From the NCBI RefSeq assembly GCF_024448715.1, contig NZ_JAMOHZ010000001.1, positions 496,001-560,000 of the forward strand: a stretch of 64,000 bases of DNA, given 5' to 3'. The notes below the pieces were generated by a model. That model had not been told where the DNA came from. It worked only from the letters and a program-made list of their open reading frames with translations, and made no database searches. The DNA comes from Stutzerimonas stutzeri. Its GTDB lineage: Bacteria; Pseudomonadota; Gammaproteobacteria; Pseudomonadales; Pseudomonadaceae. Numbering within the stretch: position 1 is the stretch's first letter; each line of letters opens with the position of its first letter. This document shows positions 49,110-58,602 of the stretch, piece by piece. The position numbers and the translations under genes are program-made.

Positions 49110-50882
49110 TCAGTAAGTCCGGACCTTGGGTTCGAAAGTCGGAACTGTCTTCGGAGAGAAGTTCACGGCACGTTTGGCTACACGCTTCTCACCTGGGAAG
49201 TACAGGGTGTGACACAGCCAGTTTTCATCGTCACGCTCTTCAAAATCTTCGCGAGCATGCGCACCGCGGGACTCTTTGCGGCTCTCGGCTGCAATAGCAG
49301 TAGCTTCGGCGACCTCAAGCAGGTTCTGCAGTTCCAACGCTTCGATACGCGCAGTATTGAAGGCCTGGCTCTTGTCAGAAATCTTGACGGTAGCGATGCG
49401 CTGACGCAAATCGGCAAGCTGAGCAATGCCCTTCTGCATGTATTCGCCAGTACGGAACACACCGAAGTAGTTTTGCATGCAACTCTGCAATTCTTTACGC
49501 AGCGAAGCGACATCTTCACCGGTAGTCCGCTCGTTCAGGCTGGCCAAACGATTCAGCGCTACGTCCAGATCGGTTTCGGTAGCACCGCGATGCTCGATAC
49601 CCTCCTTCAGGGCTTTTTCCAGGTGCAGTCCGGCTGCACGGCCGAACACGACAAGGTCGAGCAACGAGTTACCGCCGAGACGGTTGGCGCCATGCACGGA
49701 TACGCAAGCGACTTCACCTACCGCGAACAGACCATCGATGATCTTGTCGTTGCCGTTGGCATCCTGGGTCATTGCCTGACCATGAATGTTGGTGGCGATA
49801 CCACCCATCATGTAATGGCAGGTTGGGACCACAGGAACCGGAGCAGTAACCGGATCGACGTGAGCAAATGTCTTAGACAGTTCGCAGATGCCCGGCAGGC
49901 GGCTATGCAGCACTTCCTCGCCAAGGTGATCGAGCTTCAGCATCACGTGATCGCCATCGGGACCACAGCCGTTGCCGGCCAAGATTTCCTTGACCATCGA
50001 GCGAGCAACCACGTCACGACCAGCCAGATCCTTCGCGTTCGGAGCATAGCGCTCCATGAAACGCTCACCGTGTTTGTTGATCAGGTAACCGCCCTCACCG
50101 CGGCAACCTTCTGTAACCAGCACGCCGGCACCCGCGATACCCGTCGGGTGGAACTGCCACATTTCGATGTCTTGAACCGGCACACCAGCACGCAGCGCCA
50201 TGCCGATACCGTCGCCGGTATTGATCAGCGCATTGGTAGTCGATGCGTAGATGCGACCCGCACCGCCAGTAGCCAGAACTACAGCTTTAGATCGGATATA
50301 AACGGTTTCGCCATTCTCGATGCAGATCGCGATGATACCGACGATGGCACCGTCCTGGTTTTTCACCAGATCCACGCCGTACCATTCATTAAGGAAGGAA
50401 GTACCGGCTTTCAGGTTGGCCTGATAAAGCGTGTGCAGCAACGCATGACCGGTACGGTCAGCAGCAGCGCAGGTACGAGCAGCCTGGCCGCCCTTGCCAT
50501 AATCCTTGGATTGGCCACCGAACGGACGCTGATAGATGCGACCCTGTTCGGTGCGAGAGAACGGCAGCCCCATGTGCTCCAGTTCGAAGACAGCCTCCGG
50601 GCCAACGGAACACATGTATTCGATAGCGTCTTGGTCACCGATATAGTCGGAGCCCTTGACGGTATCGTACATGTGCCAGCGCCAGTCATCGTTCGGGTCA
50701 GCCGAAGCGATAGCGCAGGTGATGCCACCTTGAGCGGAAACGGTATGCGAGCGAGTCGGGAAAACCTTGGTCACCACCGCAGTTTTGTGGCCTCCCTGGG
50801 CCAGCTGCAGCGCAGCGCGCATACCCGCGCCGCCGCCACCAATAATGATGGCGTCATAAGAAAGAGTACGAATGCTAGCCAT
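49110..50882 (-). CDS. sdhA: Succinate dehydrogenase flavoprotein subunit
   Basis: This 590-residue catalytic subunit oxidises succinate to fumarate with covalently bound FAD. It has the dinucleotide fold [21 protein letters not shown], the FAD-linking His in [20 protein letters not shown] and the catalytic Arg/His region [11 protein letters not shown], then [21 protein letters not shown]. It is complete and in frame. A very long antisense open frame over this gene is a composition effect. Confidence 0.97.
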   Translation of the reverse strand: MASIRTLSYDAIIIGGGGAGMRAALQLAQGGHKTAVVTKVFPTRSHTVSAQGGITCAIASADPNDDWRWHMYDTVKGSDYIGDQDAIEYMCSVGPEAVFELEHMGLPFSRTEQGRIYQRPFGGQSKDYGKGGQAARTCAAADRTGHALLHTLYQANLKAGTSFLNEWYGVDLVKNQDGAIVGIIAICIENGETVYIRSKAVVLATGGAGRIYASTTNALINTGDGIGMALRAGVPVQDIEMWQFHPTGIAGAGVLVTEGCRGEGGYLINKHGERFMERYAPNAKDLAGRDVVARSMVKEILAGNGCGPDGDHVMLKLDHLGEEVLHSRLPGICELSKTFAHVDPVTAPVPVVPTCHYMMGGIATNIHGQAMTQDANGNDKIIDGLFAVGEVACVSVHGANRLGGNSLLDLVVFGRAAGLHLEKALKEGIEHRGATETDLDVALNRLASLNERTTGEDVASLRKELQSCMQNYFGVFRTGEYMQKGIAQLADLRQRIATVKISDKSQAFNTARIEALELQNLLEVAEATAIAAESRKESRGAHAREDFEERDDENWLCHTLYFPGEKRVAKRAVNFSPKTVPTFEPKVRTY

Positions 50883-50885
50883 GGA

Positions 50886-51254
50886 TCAGATACCCCAAAG
50901 AATCTGCACACCCCAGACGAAGAATGTGAACATGGCGATGCCACACACTGCCTGGAAGAGGAAACGTACACCGGTAGCCCACTTACCGATTGCCATGTTG
51001 GTTAGATAGTCGGTGGAGATAGTCCACATACCAACCCATGCATGCACACTCAGGGCGACCAGCGCCAGCAGACTGAAGATACGCATCCAGCTGGCCGAGA
51101 AGAGCTCCTGCCACTGGGCATATTCCAGCCCTGGGTTCAGAACCAGATATCCGATCAGAAAGAGAAAATAAACCGCGAGAACCACTGCGGAAACACGCTG
51201 AGCCATCCAGTCATAAAGACCCGAACGCGAGAAGTTCGTGACGTTAGTTACCAT
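50886..51254 (-). CDS. sdhD: Succinate dehydrogenase membrane anchor SdhD
   Basis: This 122-residue subunit has three transmembrane helices (VSAVVLAVYFLFLIGYLVL; IFSLLALVALSVHAWVGMW; FLFQAVCGIAMFTFFVWGV). The heme b ligand His lies in VALSVHAWVGMWTISTDYL, and quinone-site residues fall near the DY pair. It overlaps sdhC by seven bases and precedes sdhA by three. Confidence 0.94.
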   Translation of the reverse strand: MVTNVTNFSRSGLYDWMAQRVSAVVLAVYFLFLIGYLVLNPGLEYAQWQELFSASWMRIFSLLALVALSVHAWVGMWTISTDYLTNMAIGKWATGVRFLFQAVCGIAMFTFFVWGVQILWGI

Positions 51255-51634
51255 ATCCAGACTCCCGCCAGAACGATCAGCACCGCCGAAACGGCCAGAA
51301 CGATTTTCGAGCCCAGCTTGCCGCCTTCCAGCGTCTCACCATGCCCCGTGTCCATGATCAGGTGACGCACACCCGCCACCAGGTGATACAGCAACGCAGA
51401 CAGCAGCACCCAAATCACCAGCTTGGCCAGCGGACTGCCGATGTATGCCTTCACCTCTTCGAAGCCTTTGGCAGAAGAAAGCGAGGTATCCAGCGCAAGC
51501 AACAGAATGGCCACACCGACGAACAGAACCACGCCGGAGATACGGTGAAGGATCGACGTGTAGGCAGTGATTGGGAGTTTTATAGTCCTAAGATCTAGGT
51601 TTACAGGTCGTTGGCTTTTCACGGCTTTTTTCAC
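51248..51634 (-). CDS. sdhC: Succinate dehydrogenase cytochrome b556 subunit SdhC
   Basis: This 128-residue three-helix subunit has QRPVNLDLRTIKLPITAYTS, then ILHRISGVVLFVGVAILLLA (Ser and Arg of the quinone site) and the heme His in YHLVAGVRHLIMDTGHGE. A GTG start at 51634 is chosen: it begins the conserved N terminus KKAVKSQRPVN and has GGGG/GGGC-type purines upstream; the frame further up is not conserved. It is the first gene of the sdh-suc operon, with a sigma-70 promoter about 120 bases before it. Confidence 0.93.
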   Translation of the reverse strand: MKKAVKSQRPVNLDLRTIKLPITAYTSILHRISGVVLFVGVAILLLALDTSLSSAKGFEEVKAYIGSPLAKLVIWVLLSALLYHLVAGVRHLIMDTGHGETLEGGKLGSKIVLAVSAVLIVLAGVWIW

Positions 51635-51753
51635 ACTTGAGAGCCCCGAAGACGCAGGGCAAAGTTGTTGGGAAGAGTACGCAGCGGTACCCGCCACCCA
51701 CGAGTGACAACCCACAGGAAACTGCCTGTTAGGCCCCTGCCGGTCGGTTGCCG

Positions 51754-51782
51754 AGTATAAACAGTTAGGTCGCTAATGACAA
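51754..51782 (-). promoter_or_regulatory. Sigma-70 promoter of sdhCDAB-sucAB-lpd-sucCD
   Basis: On the minus strand TTGTCA (51777-51782), a 17-base spacer and TATACT (51754-51759) form a near-consensus promoter, with start about 110 bases before the sdhC GTG. Confidence 0.72.
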
Positions 51783-51881
51783 TGTGGTGAAGTGCCACTA
51801 AAGGCGCATGGCGACCCATTTATAAATGCCGTAAACAGATTATCTGTATTTGCGAATTCACCCGTAAAACCCCCTCTGCGA

Positions 51882-51938
51882 CAGGGCCCCGCGCAAATTG
51901 ACTTTGTGATTTATCTCACTATAGTGATGCGGGCCCTG
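51882..51938 (+). promoter_or_regulatory. Sigma-70 promoter of gltA framed by an inverted repeat
   Basis: TTGACT (51898-51903), 16 bases and TATAGT (51920-51925) form a good promoter about 50 bases before gltA. It is framed by CAGGGCCCCGC (51882-51892) and GCGGGCCCTG (51929-51938), which are inverted repeats apart from one extra C. The arms flank the -35 and the start point, so they could be operator half-sites or a hairpin at the mRNA 5' end. Confidence 0.65.
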
Positions 51939-51983
51939 CGTGGGGGGCCATGATGATTCCAAGCATAAAACAGGAGGCCATAC

Positions 51984-53255
51984 ATGGCTGACAACAAAGC
52001 GCAGTTGATCATCGAGGGCGCAGACGCCATCGAACTGCCCGTTTTAACCGGTACCGTAGGGCCCGACGTAATCGACGTACGAGGCTTGACCTCCACGGGT
52101 CGCTTCACCTTCGATCCCGGCTTCATGTCCACCGCCTCTTGCGAATCCAAGATCACTTATATCGACGGTGATCAGGGCGTTCTGCTGCATCGCGGTTACC
52201 CGATCGAGCAACTGGCCGATAAGACCGATTATCTCGAGACTTGCTACCTCCTGCTGAACGGCGAACTGCCCACCGCCGAGGAAAAGGCGAAGTTCATAAG
52301 CACCGTGAAAAACCACACAATGGTTCACGAGCAGCTCAAGTCTTTCCTTAATGGTTTCCGTCGCGACGCACACCCGATGGCCATCATGTGCGGTGTTGTT
52401 GGCGCACTGTCAGCCTTCTATCACGACTCGCTAGACATAAACGACCCGCACCATCGCGAAATCTCCGCGGTGCGCTTGGTCGCCAAGATGCCGACCCTGG
52501 CCGCCATGGTCTATAAATACTCCATGGGTCAGCCGATGATGTATCCGCGCAACGACCTGAACTACGCTGAAAACTTTCTGCACATGATGTTCAACACGCC
52601 ATGTGAAGTGAAGCCGATTAGCCCTGTGCTTGCCAAAGCCATGGACCGCATTTTCATTCTGCACGCGGATCATGAGCAGAACGCATCCACGTCCACCGTT
52701 CGCCTGGCTGGTTCCACCGGCGCCAACCCCTTCGCCTGCATCGCGGCAGGCATTGCGGCTCTCTGGGGTCCGGCACACGGCGGTGCGAATGAAGCCGTTC
52801 TCACCATGCTCGATGAAATCGGCGATGTGTCGAACATCGAGAAGTTCCTGGCCAAGGCCAAGGACAAGAATGATCCGTTCAAACTGATGGGCTTCGGCCA
52901 CCGCGTCTACAAGAACTTCGATCCGCGCGCCAAGGTTATGAAGCAGACCTGCGACGAAGTACTAAGTGAGCTGGGCATCAACGACCCGCAGCTCGAGCTT
53001 GCAATGAAGCTGGAGGAGATCGCACTGAACGACCCCTACTTCGCCGAGCGCAACCTGTACCCGAACGTCGATTTCTATTCCGGCATCATTCTCAAGGCAA
53101 TCGGTATTCCGACCAGCATGTTCACCGTGATCTTCGCCCTTGCACGCACCGTTGGCTGGATCTCGCACTGGAAAGAAATGATCTCGATGGGCCAGAAAAT
53201 CGGCCGCCCACGTCAACTCTACACCGGTCACCCGAAGCGCGACCTTCCTCGCTGA
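51984..53255 (+). CDS. gltA: Citrate synthase, type II
   Basis: This 423-residue NADH-sensitive hexameric-type citrate synthase condenses acetyl-CoA and oxaloacetate. The three catalytic residues are present: His in [14 protein letters not shown], His in [13 protein letters not shown] and Asp in [10 protein letters not shown]. The N-terminal extension before the core is that of the Gram-negative type. AGGAGG lies upstream of the ATG. A terminator follows 37 bases after the stop. Confidence 0.97.
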   Translation: MADNKAQLIIEGADAIELPVLTGTVGPDVIDVRGLTSTGRFTFDPGFMSTASCESKITYIDGDQGVLLHRGYPIEQLADKTDYLETCYLLLNGELPTAEEKAKFISTVKNHTMVHEQLKSFLNGFRRDAHPMAIMCGVVGALSAFYHDSLDINDPHHREISAVRLVAKMPTLAAMVYKYSMGQPMMYPRNDLNYAENFLHMMFNTPCEVKPISPVLAKAMDRIFILHADHEQNASTSTVRLAGSTGANPFACIAAGIAALWGPAHGGANEAVLTMLDEIGDVSNIEKFLAKAKDKNDPFKLMGFGHRVYKNFDPRAKVMKQTCDEVLSELGINDPQLELAMKLEEIALNDPYFAERNLYPNVDFYSGIILKAIGIPTSMFTVIFALARTVGWISHWKEMISMGQKIGRPRQLYTGHPKRDLPR

Positions 53256-53291
53256 GCCGTTAGCTGGAAATACAGTCCTAGGCTGCTAACG

Positions 53292-53321
53292 GACCCCGCT
53301 TAATTGCGGGGTTTCGTTTTT
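53292..53321 (+). terminator. Intrinsic terminator after gltA
   Basis: ACCCCGC (53293-53299) pairs with GCGGGGT (53306-53312) around TTAATT, followed by TTCGTTTTT. Confidence 0.82.
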
Positions 53322-53478
53322 CTGGGTACAACCTTGATCGCTTCCCGGTCCGCGCGGGAGCGCCTGCTCTGGACGCTTGCGTCTGGTCTGCAGGCTCTTG
53401 GACAACTCGGAGCGTCAATCTTCGGGAACGTGGGACGATCAACAGATTCGCCCAGCAACCGTTCAGCTAAGCAGGGGT

Positions 53479-53529
53479 ACTGGAGGAGCGCGCCATGCGC
53501 GTGAATCGGCGGCACGGCTCGCTCCTACA
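53479..53529. repeat. REP-type palindromic element
   Basis: The string TGGAGGAGCGCGCC at 53481 and the inverted GGCTCGCTCCTAC ending at 53528 resemble the GTAGGAGCG...CGCTCCTAC ends of Pseudomonas REP elements. It lies between the gltA terminator and the convergent cysteine-cluster gene. Confidence 0.6.
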
Positions 53530-53548
53530 TTGGCCTTGCCCCTACCCG

Positions 53549-53809
53549 TCAGGCCGTAACCTGCTCCATCCAGCCCAGCAGCCGAATCGCGTCTTCCCGA
53601 ACATCGCCACAGACACTACGATCAGCCTGAAAAGCAGCACATACATCAGGCCTTGAAGGATGACCAAACAGACCGCACAGATTCATCTCGGACAGATGTA
53701 GACAAGGTGTTCCGGCCGGCTTACCGAAAGGCATGCCGGGAATCGGCGAAGTGATCGAAGGGGCAATACAGCAGGCACCGCAACCTGGGCGACAATCCAT
53801 CCCAATCAT
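53549..53809 (-). CDS. YkgJ-type cysteine-cluster protein
   Basis: This 86-residue protein has the CxxCxxCC-family pattern: MDCRPGCGACC at the start, then PCLHLSEMNLCGLFGHPSRPDVCAAF. Members are small cytosolic proteins believed to bind zinc or an iron-sulfur cluster. Start 53809 is chosen; ATG 53800 is equally possible. It has no operon partner here. Confidence 0.82.
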   Translation of the reverse strand: MIGMDCRPGCGACCIAPSITSPIPGMPFGKPAGTPCLHLSEMNLCGLFGHPSRPDVCAAFQADRSVCGDVREDAIRLLGWMEQVTA

Positions 53810-53998
53810 CCGGACGAAAACGGGTGGCGATAATAGTTGTTGTGAAAGCAAAAGGCACTAGCACTACGGGCCGCGCATCGGCTCTTGCTCTACGGAATCC
53901 AGGGCATGGCGTATCGGATACCGTGCGCCGTCAAAGATGACGCCGCATCGCCGCTTGGGCATACTGGCCGACCTTTTTCAGCATCTTTAGGTATCTGA

Positions 53999-54280
53999 AT
54001 GTTCAAGGTTAACGAGTACTTCGACGGCACCGTCAAATCCATCGCTTTCGACATGGCGGCAGGCCCGGCCACTGTGGGCGTTATGGCTGCAGGCGATTAC
54101 GAATTCGGCACCAACCAGCTGGAGGTGATGCATGTGATTGCCGGTAGCCTAGATGTAAAACTACCGGGAAGCGAGCGTTATGAAACCTTTAATGCGGGCA
54201 CGCAATTTACCGTACCGGCGAACAGCAAGTTTCATCTGAAGGTCGCGACGGACACGGCTTATTTGTGCGAGTACCGCTAA
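53999..54280 (+). CDS. ppnP: Pyrimidine/purine nucleoside phosphorylase PpnP
   Basis: This 93-residue single-domain cupin (formerly DUF1255/YaiE) is read from [17 protein letters not shown] through [20 protein letters not shown] to [13 protein letters not shown]. PpnP phosphorolyses several nucleosides to free bases and ribose 1-phosphate. The length is typical. It stands alone between minus-strand genes. Confidence 0.93.
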   Translation: MFKVNEYFDGTVKSIAFDMAAGPATVGVMAAGDYEFGTNQLEVMHVIAGSLDVKLPGSERYETFNAGTQFTVPANSKFHLKVATDTAYLCEYR

Positions 54281-54383
54281 GGGCAAATACGTATGCTTGT
54301 AAACAAGCGAAACCGTACCCGGATCTGATGCTAAGTATTTATCCTAGATGTACGGCAATAACATCCAGGCTCTGAAAATCACC

Positions 54384-54677
54384 TCAGCCTAGCAGCTTGT
54401 AGGCCCGATTGACTTGCTTTGATTGACTCAAGCGAGTCAGCTCTCCAACCAACCGCTCCCGCTCCGCACGGCAGCGCTCCCGAACCTCATCATACAAGCG
54501 CGACAGCTCTTCGAGCTGCTCGCGCAGGCCGGCATCAAGGCCATCTTCGTCGCGCAATGCGGCAACCAGGGCGAGACACTCCTTATCCAGCGCCGTTATA
54601 GCAGCCCACTCACCTGCTGCCAGGGCAACGCGAAGCGCCTCAGTCAGCGTGGCGAACTCCTGTTTGCGTGACAGCAT
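54384..54677 (-). CDS. fliT: Flagellar protein FliT-like chaperone
   Basis: This 97-residue, almost entirely helical protein (TLTEALRVALAAGEWAAITA; ECLALVAALRD; EQLEELSRLYDEVRERCRAE) has the size and helical build of FliT, the export chaperone of the cap protein FliD. Sequence identity in this family is low, so the call leans on position directly after fliS. Start 54677 is preferred over 54698. Confidence 0.7.
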   Translation of the reverse strand: MLSRKQEFATLTEALRVALAAGEWAAITALDKECLALVAALRDEDGLDAGLREQLEELSRLYDEVRERCRAERERLVGELTRLSQSKQVNRAYKLLG

Positions 54678-54757
54678 GGGTGCCTCGGCGAAAAGCAAAT
54701 AGATGGAGCATTGAATTCAGAACTAGAGCCCAATCGAAACCAGCGTTGATAGGCTGA

Positions 54758-55144
54758 TTACGCCTGCGGCGCAATCTTGTCCCAGGCCAGCTTGATCTCG
54801 CCCAGCAGCTTGCTCACTTCGTTCAGCTTATCAATATCGTTATGTCGACTCGACTCGAACAGACGCATCGTCATATATTCATAGAGCCGATCAAGATTTT
54901 CCGCTAACTCACCACCGACGCTTTTATCAAGCGCGTCGCGCAAACCACCGATGATATTGATGGCCTTGCCAACAAGCACTCCCTTCTCCGCAAAAGCATC
55001 ACGCTCCATTGCGCCTTTTGCCTGAGCGATACGGTCTAGACCGCCCTGCATGAGCATTTGGATCAAGCGGTGCGGATCGGCCTCATTTACTTGAACTTTT
55101 ACACCAATTTGCTGGTACTGCCTCATTGCTGCCATAGCGTTCAT
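54758..55144 (-). CDS. fliS: Flagellin export chaperone FliS
   Basis: This 128-residue helical chaperone binds the C terminus of flagellin in the cytosol until export. It opens with the family pattern MRQYQQIGVKVQVNEADPHRL and contains MLMQGGLDRIAQAKGAMER and LYEYMTMRLFESSRHND. It lies between fliD and fliT, as in P. aeruginosa. Confidence 0.93.
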   Translation of the reverse strand: MNAMAAMRQYQQIGVKVQVNEADPHRLIQMLMQGGLDRIAQAKGAMERDAFAEKGVLVGKAINIIGGLRDALDKSVGGELAENLDRLYEYMTMRLFESSRHNDIDKLNEVSKLLGEIKLAWDKIAPQA

Positions 55145-55243
55145 TTGGATGAGCCCCTCGCCACATCAATTTGTATAATCAGTGTATCGGGCAAAGACTG
55201 ACAAACTTTATGGTTGCGCTAACCTTTTTTAATGCGATGAGTG

Positions 55244-56659
55244 CTATTTTGAGTTGCTTGCCGCCCACGGGAGGTTTTCCAGAGAAGCAATCAAGCTACT
55301 CGATGTATTGCTCAACTGGCCAACCAGCAAATCCATTGCATTGAACTGCTTGTAAAGGCGTTCTTGCAAAGAGGTGATGCGCCGATTGAGATCCTCCTTC
55401 TGCTTGTCAATATTTGAGATGGTCTCAGTCATTGACTTGTTGCGTTGCTCTAGGATACCGCCAATTTCTGTGTATGGCTTGAGCTTCTCATCAAGCCGGG
55501 TCGCTAAACCCTTTTCTCCAGCAAACAGGTTGGACAATTCTTCGAAGCTGCTGCCAGTCACCTTGGCTAGCTTATCGCTATCTATCTTGAGTGAGCCGTC
55601 TCTTTGGGTGGTGATACCGATATCGCTAAGCGCTCGGATAGTACCCGAACCCTCTGTCTTGACCAGTTCATTACGGATATTATTGAGCAAAGTACGAGCG
55701 GTTGCGTCTCCAACCAGCGCGCCGGTTACCGGCGTTTTGCCATCGCCCACCGGAGTAACTTTTGTTTGGGCATTCACTACACCTATGAGCTTGTTATAGG
55801 CATCGACGAAGGCTTGGACCTGTTTCGTAACTCCCGCTTCATCTAGTTTCACGCCAACCGTCAACGGCTTCCCTTCTTCCGTTACGCCTTTCAAGTCCAA
55901 CGTTACCCCCTCGATGGCGGTTTCGATCTTGTTGGTCTTGCTGATAACACTTAAGCCATCAATAGTGAGTTCGGCACTACTGGCTTTAGTTATGATGCCT
56001 GCCGAACCGTCGTCACCAGGCGCCGCTGTTCCACCAGCGAAAGCCAACTTGGACAGATCACCGCTCGCTCCGCTCACCGCGACGGTAATGTCTTCGTTCG
56101 CGCCAGAAGTAGAACTGTTAAGTACCAGCCGCGATCCGGAGCTGTCAGTCACTATGGTTGCGCTCAGACCCTCCTTAGCGCCGGCTTTGTTAATCGCATC
56201 CCGAACACCCGCTAAAGTATTGTTACCCTCACCCACCGTAATGGCAGGCAGCGCAACTTCGCCAATGCTGACAGTAAGAGTTCCGCTACCCAAGGTTACA
56301 GGTGTTTTTGGATCATCAACTATCGCCTGAAGCGCCACCTTGCTCCCAGCTGCAAGTTGACTAACTTCAACTTTATAGCTGCCGGTGCCTGCAGAGATGC
56401 CTGCCGTTACCCCAAGCAGATCAACATTGGAAGAGGACGCAGCTCTGGCCTGGAACAGCTCTGGTTTATTTAGCTTACCCAGCGCAGTCTGAAATTCACT
56501 GATAGCACTTTTCAGCGTGCCGATCGCCGTAATTCGAGTGGTGGTTTTGGACTCGAGCGTGCTGAGCTGCGACTCTTTTGGCGCGCGCTCCGCAGCCACC
56601 ATACTGGCTACGATACTGTCGATATCGATTCCGGAACCGATGCCCGTTACGCCCGCCAT
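55244..56659 (-). CDS. fliD: Flagellar filament cap protein FliD
   Basis: This 471-residue hook-associated protein 2 caps the filament and helps flagellin polymerise. The conserved N-terminal helix is GVTGIGSGIDIDSIVASMVAAERAP. A variable beta-rich middle (about 80-370) follows, and the C-terminal coiled coil contains RNKSMTETISNIDKQKEDLN and QERLYKQFNAMDLLVGQL. Both conserved ends are intact. It is transcribed with flaG, fliS and fliT. Confidence 0.95.
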   Translation of the reverse strand: MAGVTGIGSGIDIDSIVASMVAAERAPKESQLSTLESKTTTRITAIGTLKSAISEFQTALGKLNKPELFQARAASSSNVDLLGVTAGISAGTGSYKVEVSQLAAGSKVALQAIVDDPKTPVTLGSGTLTVSIGEVALPAITVGEGNNTLAGVRDAINKAGAKEGLSATIVTDSSGSRLVLNSSTSGANEDITVAVSGASGDLSKLAFAGGTAAPGDDGSAGIITKASSAELTIDGLSVISKTNKIETAIEGVTLDLKGVTEEGKPLTVGVKLDEAGVTKQVQAFVDAYNKLIGVVNAQTKVTPVGDGKTPVTGALVGDATARTLLNNIRNELVKTEGSGTIRALSDIGITTQRDGSLKIDSDKLAKVTGSSFEELSNLFAGEKGLATRLDEKLKPYTEIGGILEQRNKSMTETISNIDKQKEDLNRRITSLQERLYKQFNAMDLLVGQLSNTSSSLIASLENLPWAASNSK

Positions 56660-56700
56660 AACCTACCTCGTCAAGAAAACAACGTTCTAGAACAACCCAA

Positions 56701-56715
56701 TCAAGATCCGTGCCG
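56701..56715 (-). promoter_or_regulatory. Possible sigma-54 promoter of fliD-fliS-fliT
   Basis: On the minus strand CGGCACG-GATC-TTGA matches TGGCACG-N4-TTGC except at the first base and, importantly, at the -12 C. It lies just past the flaG stop and 42 bases before fliD. Flagellar cap genes in Pseudomonas are RpoN/FleQ-dependent, but the -12 mismatch lowers confidence. Confidence 0.38.
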
Positions 56716-57075
56716 TTACGCCTTCGTCTCGAATAACAGGCTGCGCATCTCATCAAGTCGTTCGGCTAATCGAAGAATTTCCTCTGATGGAATTTGCCGA
56801 ACCATCTTGCCCGACTCACCATCGACAACCTGAACGACAAGCTCGCCTGTCGAGTCGTCGACGCTGAAACTCAAATCACGCTGCGCACTTTGCATTTGCG
56901 CAAGCAATTTTTCCACGGCCTCGCCGACAGCTGCCGACCGGTCAGCTTGGCCCTCGCCGGGAGCGACAGGCTCTTGCCGATCAGACGACAAAAACCCAGA
57001 CTCCTTGGGAAGGCTGGGTATTGGGCTGAGCGGGGTCAAGGCCGCTGCGACTCCGGCTATTTTTGCGACGTCCAT
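56716..57075 (-). CDS. flaG: Flagellar protein FlaG
   Basis: This 119-residue protein has a variable N terminus and the conserved FlaG core: AVEKLLAQMQSAQRDLSFSVDDSTGELVVQVVDGESGKMVRQIPSEEILRLAERL is read from residue 53 on in short conserved segments. FlaG influences filament length in pseudomonads. It lies between fliC and fliD and begins 72 bases after fliC, past an intercistronic hairpin. Confidence 0.93.
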   Translation of the reverse strand: MDVAKIAGVAAALTPLSPIPSLPKESGFLSSDRQEPVAPGEGQADRSAAVGEAVEKLLAQMQSAQRDLSFSVDDSTGELVVQVVDGESGKMVRQIPSEEILRLAERLDEMRSLLFETKA

Positions 57076-57097
57076 GATTCACCTCGAAATGAATCGA

Positions 57098-57122
57098 TGG
57101 GGAAGTGACAAGCACTTCCCCA
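57098..57122 (-). promoter_or_regulatory. Intercistronic hairpin after fliC
   Basis: TGGGGAAGTG (57098-57107) and CACTTCCCCA (57113-57122) form a perfect 10-bp stem with a five-base loop, between the fliC stop and flaG. No T run follows on the minus strand, so it may stabilise the abundant fliC message or give partial termination. Confidence 0.6.
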
Positions 57123-57147
57123 TCTTACGCCATCTTAGAGCCGCTTA

Positions 57148-58311
57148 TTACTGCAGCAGGCTCAGGACTGCCTGCGGCAGCTGCTTGGCCTGTGCCAGGA
57201 TTGCGGTACCAGCCTGTTGCAGAATCTGGTTCTTGCTGAGGTTGGCGGTTTCAGCGGCGAAGTCCGTGTCCTGAATTCGACCGCGAGCGGCAGAGACGTT
57301 CTCAGAGATGTTCTGCAAGTTCCCGATGGTATTCTCGAATCGGTTCTGAACAGCACCGAGATCTGCTCGCTGCGCATCAATGTCTTGAATAGCTTGGTCA
57401 ATGACCATCACAGCTTCTTGAGAACCCTGTACCGTACTTACATCAATTCCAGATACTTTAGTCTCAGTGGCCTCTGTTGCAGCTGTGTAAGCGGCACCCG
57501 CCGCCAGGCCTGCAGGCAGAGCACTAACGCTCAAAGACGTGAGTGCGTTCGCCGAGCCATCAGTATCTAGCCCGGAGATGATTTTAGTATCCCCGCCCTC
57601 AGTCACGAAAGCACCCAATCCGACGTTCGCATCGTTGATCGCAGTCGCAATTTGCTGAGTGGCGTCAGCTGCTGTAGTACCACTCGCGATGGTGGTAGTC
57701 ACAGTGAAGTTTTCACCGTTGACGGTCCCGCTTACAGTAACTGTGCCTGAAGCGCTCGCAGTTCCGGTCGCCGCAGCCACGGAGCCTTCGAAAGACTTAC
57801 CTTTCAAGGAATCGGTGCTCATCTCGTCAATCTTGACGCTGATGGTTTCGTTAGCGGCACTTCCTACTTGGAACGTAGTTGTATCGAAGCTGCCATCGAG
57901 CAGTTTCTTACCACCGAAGGTAGTGGTATTCGAAATACGATCAAGTTCTTTCTTCAGCTCACTTACTTCCGAGTTCAATGCTTTACGCTCGGAATCACTG
58001 TTGGAACCGTTGGCCGACTGCAGAGCCAGATCGCGCATACGCTGCAGCAGGTTTGTAGATTGCTGAAGCGCGCCTTCGGCTGTTTGCGCCATCGAGATGC
58101 CGTCGTTGGAGTTCTTTACCGCAACACCCAAGCCGTTCACCTGGCTGGTAAGGCGGTTCGCAATTTGCAGACCAGCAGCGTCATCCTTCGCGCTGTTAAT
58201 ACGACTGCCTGTCGACAAACGCTGCATAGAAGTGGCAAGCGAGTTAGACGAATTGTTCAGGTTGCGCTGAGTATTCAGGGAAGCAACGTTGGTGTTTACG
58301 GTCAAAGCCAT
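57148..58311 (-). CDS. fliC: Flagellin
   Basis: This 387-residue filament subunit has a conserved N-terminal D0/D1 region ([60 protein letters not shown], which includes the TLR5-recognition segment), a short Ser/Thr/Ala-rich variable centre at about 165-290, and a conserved C-terminal helix ending [11 protein letters not shown]. The length is that of short pseudomonad flagellins. The Ser/Thr-rich centre is where O-glycans attach in relatives, and a glycosylation operon lies directly upstream. Confidence 0.97.
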   Translation of the reverse strand: MALTVNTNVASLNTQRNLNNSSNSLATSMQRLSTGSRINSAKDDAAGLQIANRLTSQVNGLGVAVKNSNDGISMAQTAEGALQQSTNLLQRMRDLALQSANGSNSDSERKALNSEVSELKKELDRISNTTTFGGKKLLDGSFDTTTFQVGSAANETISVKIDEMSTDSLKGKSFEGSVAAATGTASASGTVTVSGTVNGENFTVTTTIASGTTAADATQQIATAINDANVGLGAFVTEGGDTKIISGLDTDGSANALTSLSVSALPAGLAAGAAYTAATEATETKVSGIDVSTVQGSQEAVMVIDQAIQDIDAQRADLGAVQNRFENTIGNLQNISENVSAARGRIQDTDFAAETANLSKNQILQQAGTAILAQAKQLPQAVLSLLQ

Positions 58312-58405
58312 GATATTTGTCCTCCATCGGACCTAGCTTGTTTTGCCTGGGTTGCGACCCTAGCCTGCAATGCTCAGGCAACCAGTGAGTTCGCATTCAT
58401 CTTTT

Positions 58406-58432
58406 GTATCGGCGCTTCATCTGGAAGCTTTA
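58406..58432 (-). promoter_or_regulatory. FliA (sigma-28) promoter of fliC
   Basis: On the minus strand TAAAGCTT, exactly 11 bases, then GCCGATAC fit the sigma-28 consensus TAAAGTTT-N11-GCCGATAA at 14 of 16 positions. It lies about 95 bases before the fliC ATG. Confidence 0.85.
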
Positions 58433-58555
58433 GAACTTTCTGCCTGTTCTTCGAAAATCGCCGGCTCGTACCTGCACAAAAGCCCTTTTTGACCCGGTAT
58501 ATCCAATCGGGTCCTGACCTGTATCGACTAGAGTGCGAACAGCTTTAGCCAGCTA

Positions 58556-58583
58556 TGAAAAAAGCCCTCCGTAGAGGGCTTTC
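58556..58583 (-). terminator. Terminator of the flagellin glycosylation operon
   Basis: AAAGCCCTC (58561-58569) and GAGGGCTTT (58574-58582) form a stem with loop CGTA. On the minus strand it is followed by a run of T, 20 bases past the glycosyltransferase stop. Confidence 0.85.
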
Positions 58584-58602
58584 AACATCGGACATGAGCG
58601 AT

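Larger units (their letters stand above)
51635..51983. other. sdhC-gltA divergent control region
   Basis: This 349-base spacer separates the two divergent TCA-cycle transcription units. It contains a sigma-70 promoter on each strand and an inverted repeat framing the gltA promoter. No extra gene is supported. Confidence 0.7.

Noticed and set aside
49209..51005. A 598-codon open frame on the plus strand opposite sdhA
   Set aside because: It is exactly antisense to a highly conserved gene, has no ribosome site or known domain, and arises from codon bias in GC-rich DNA.
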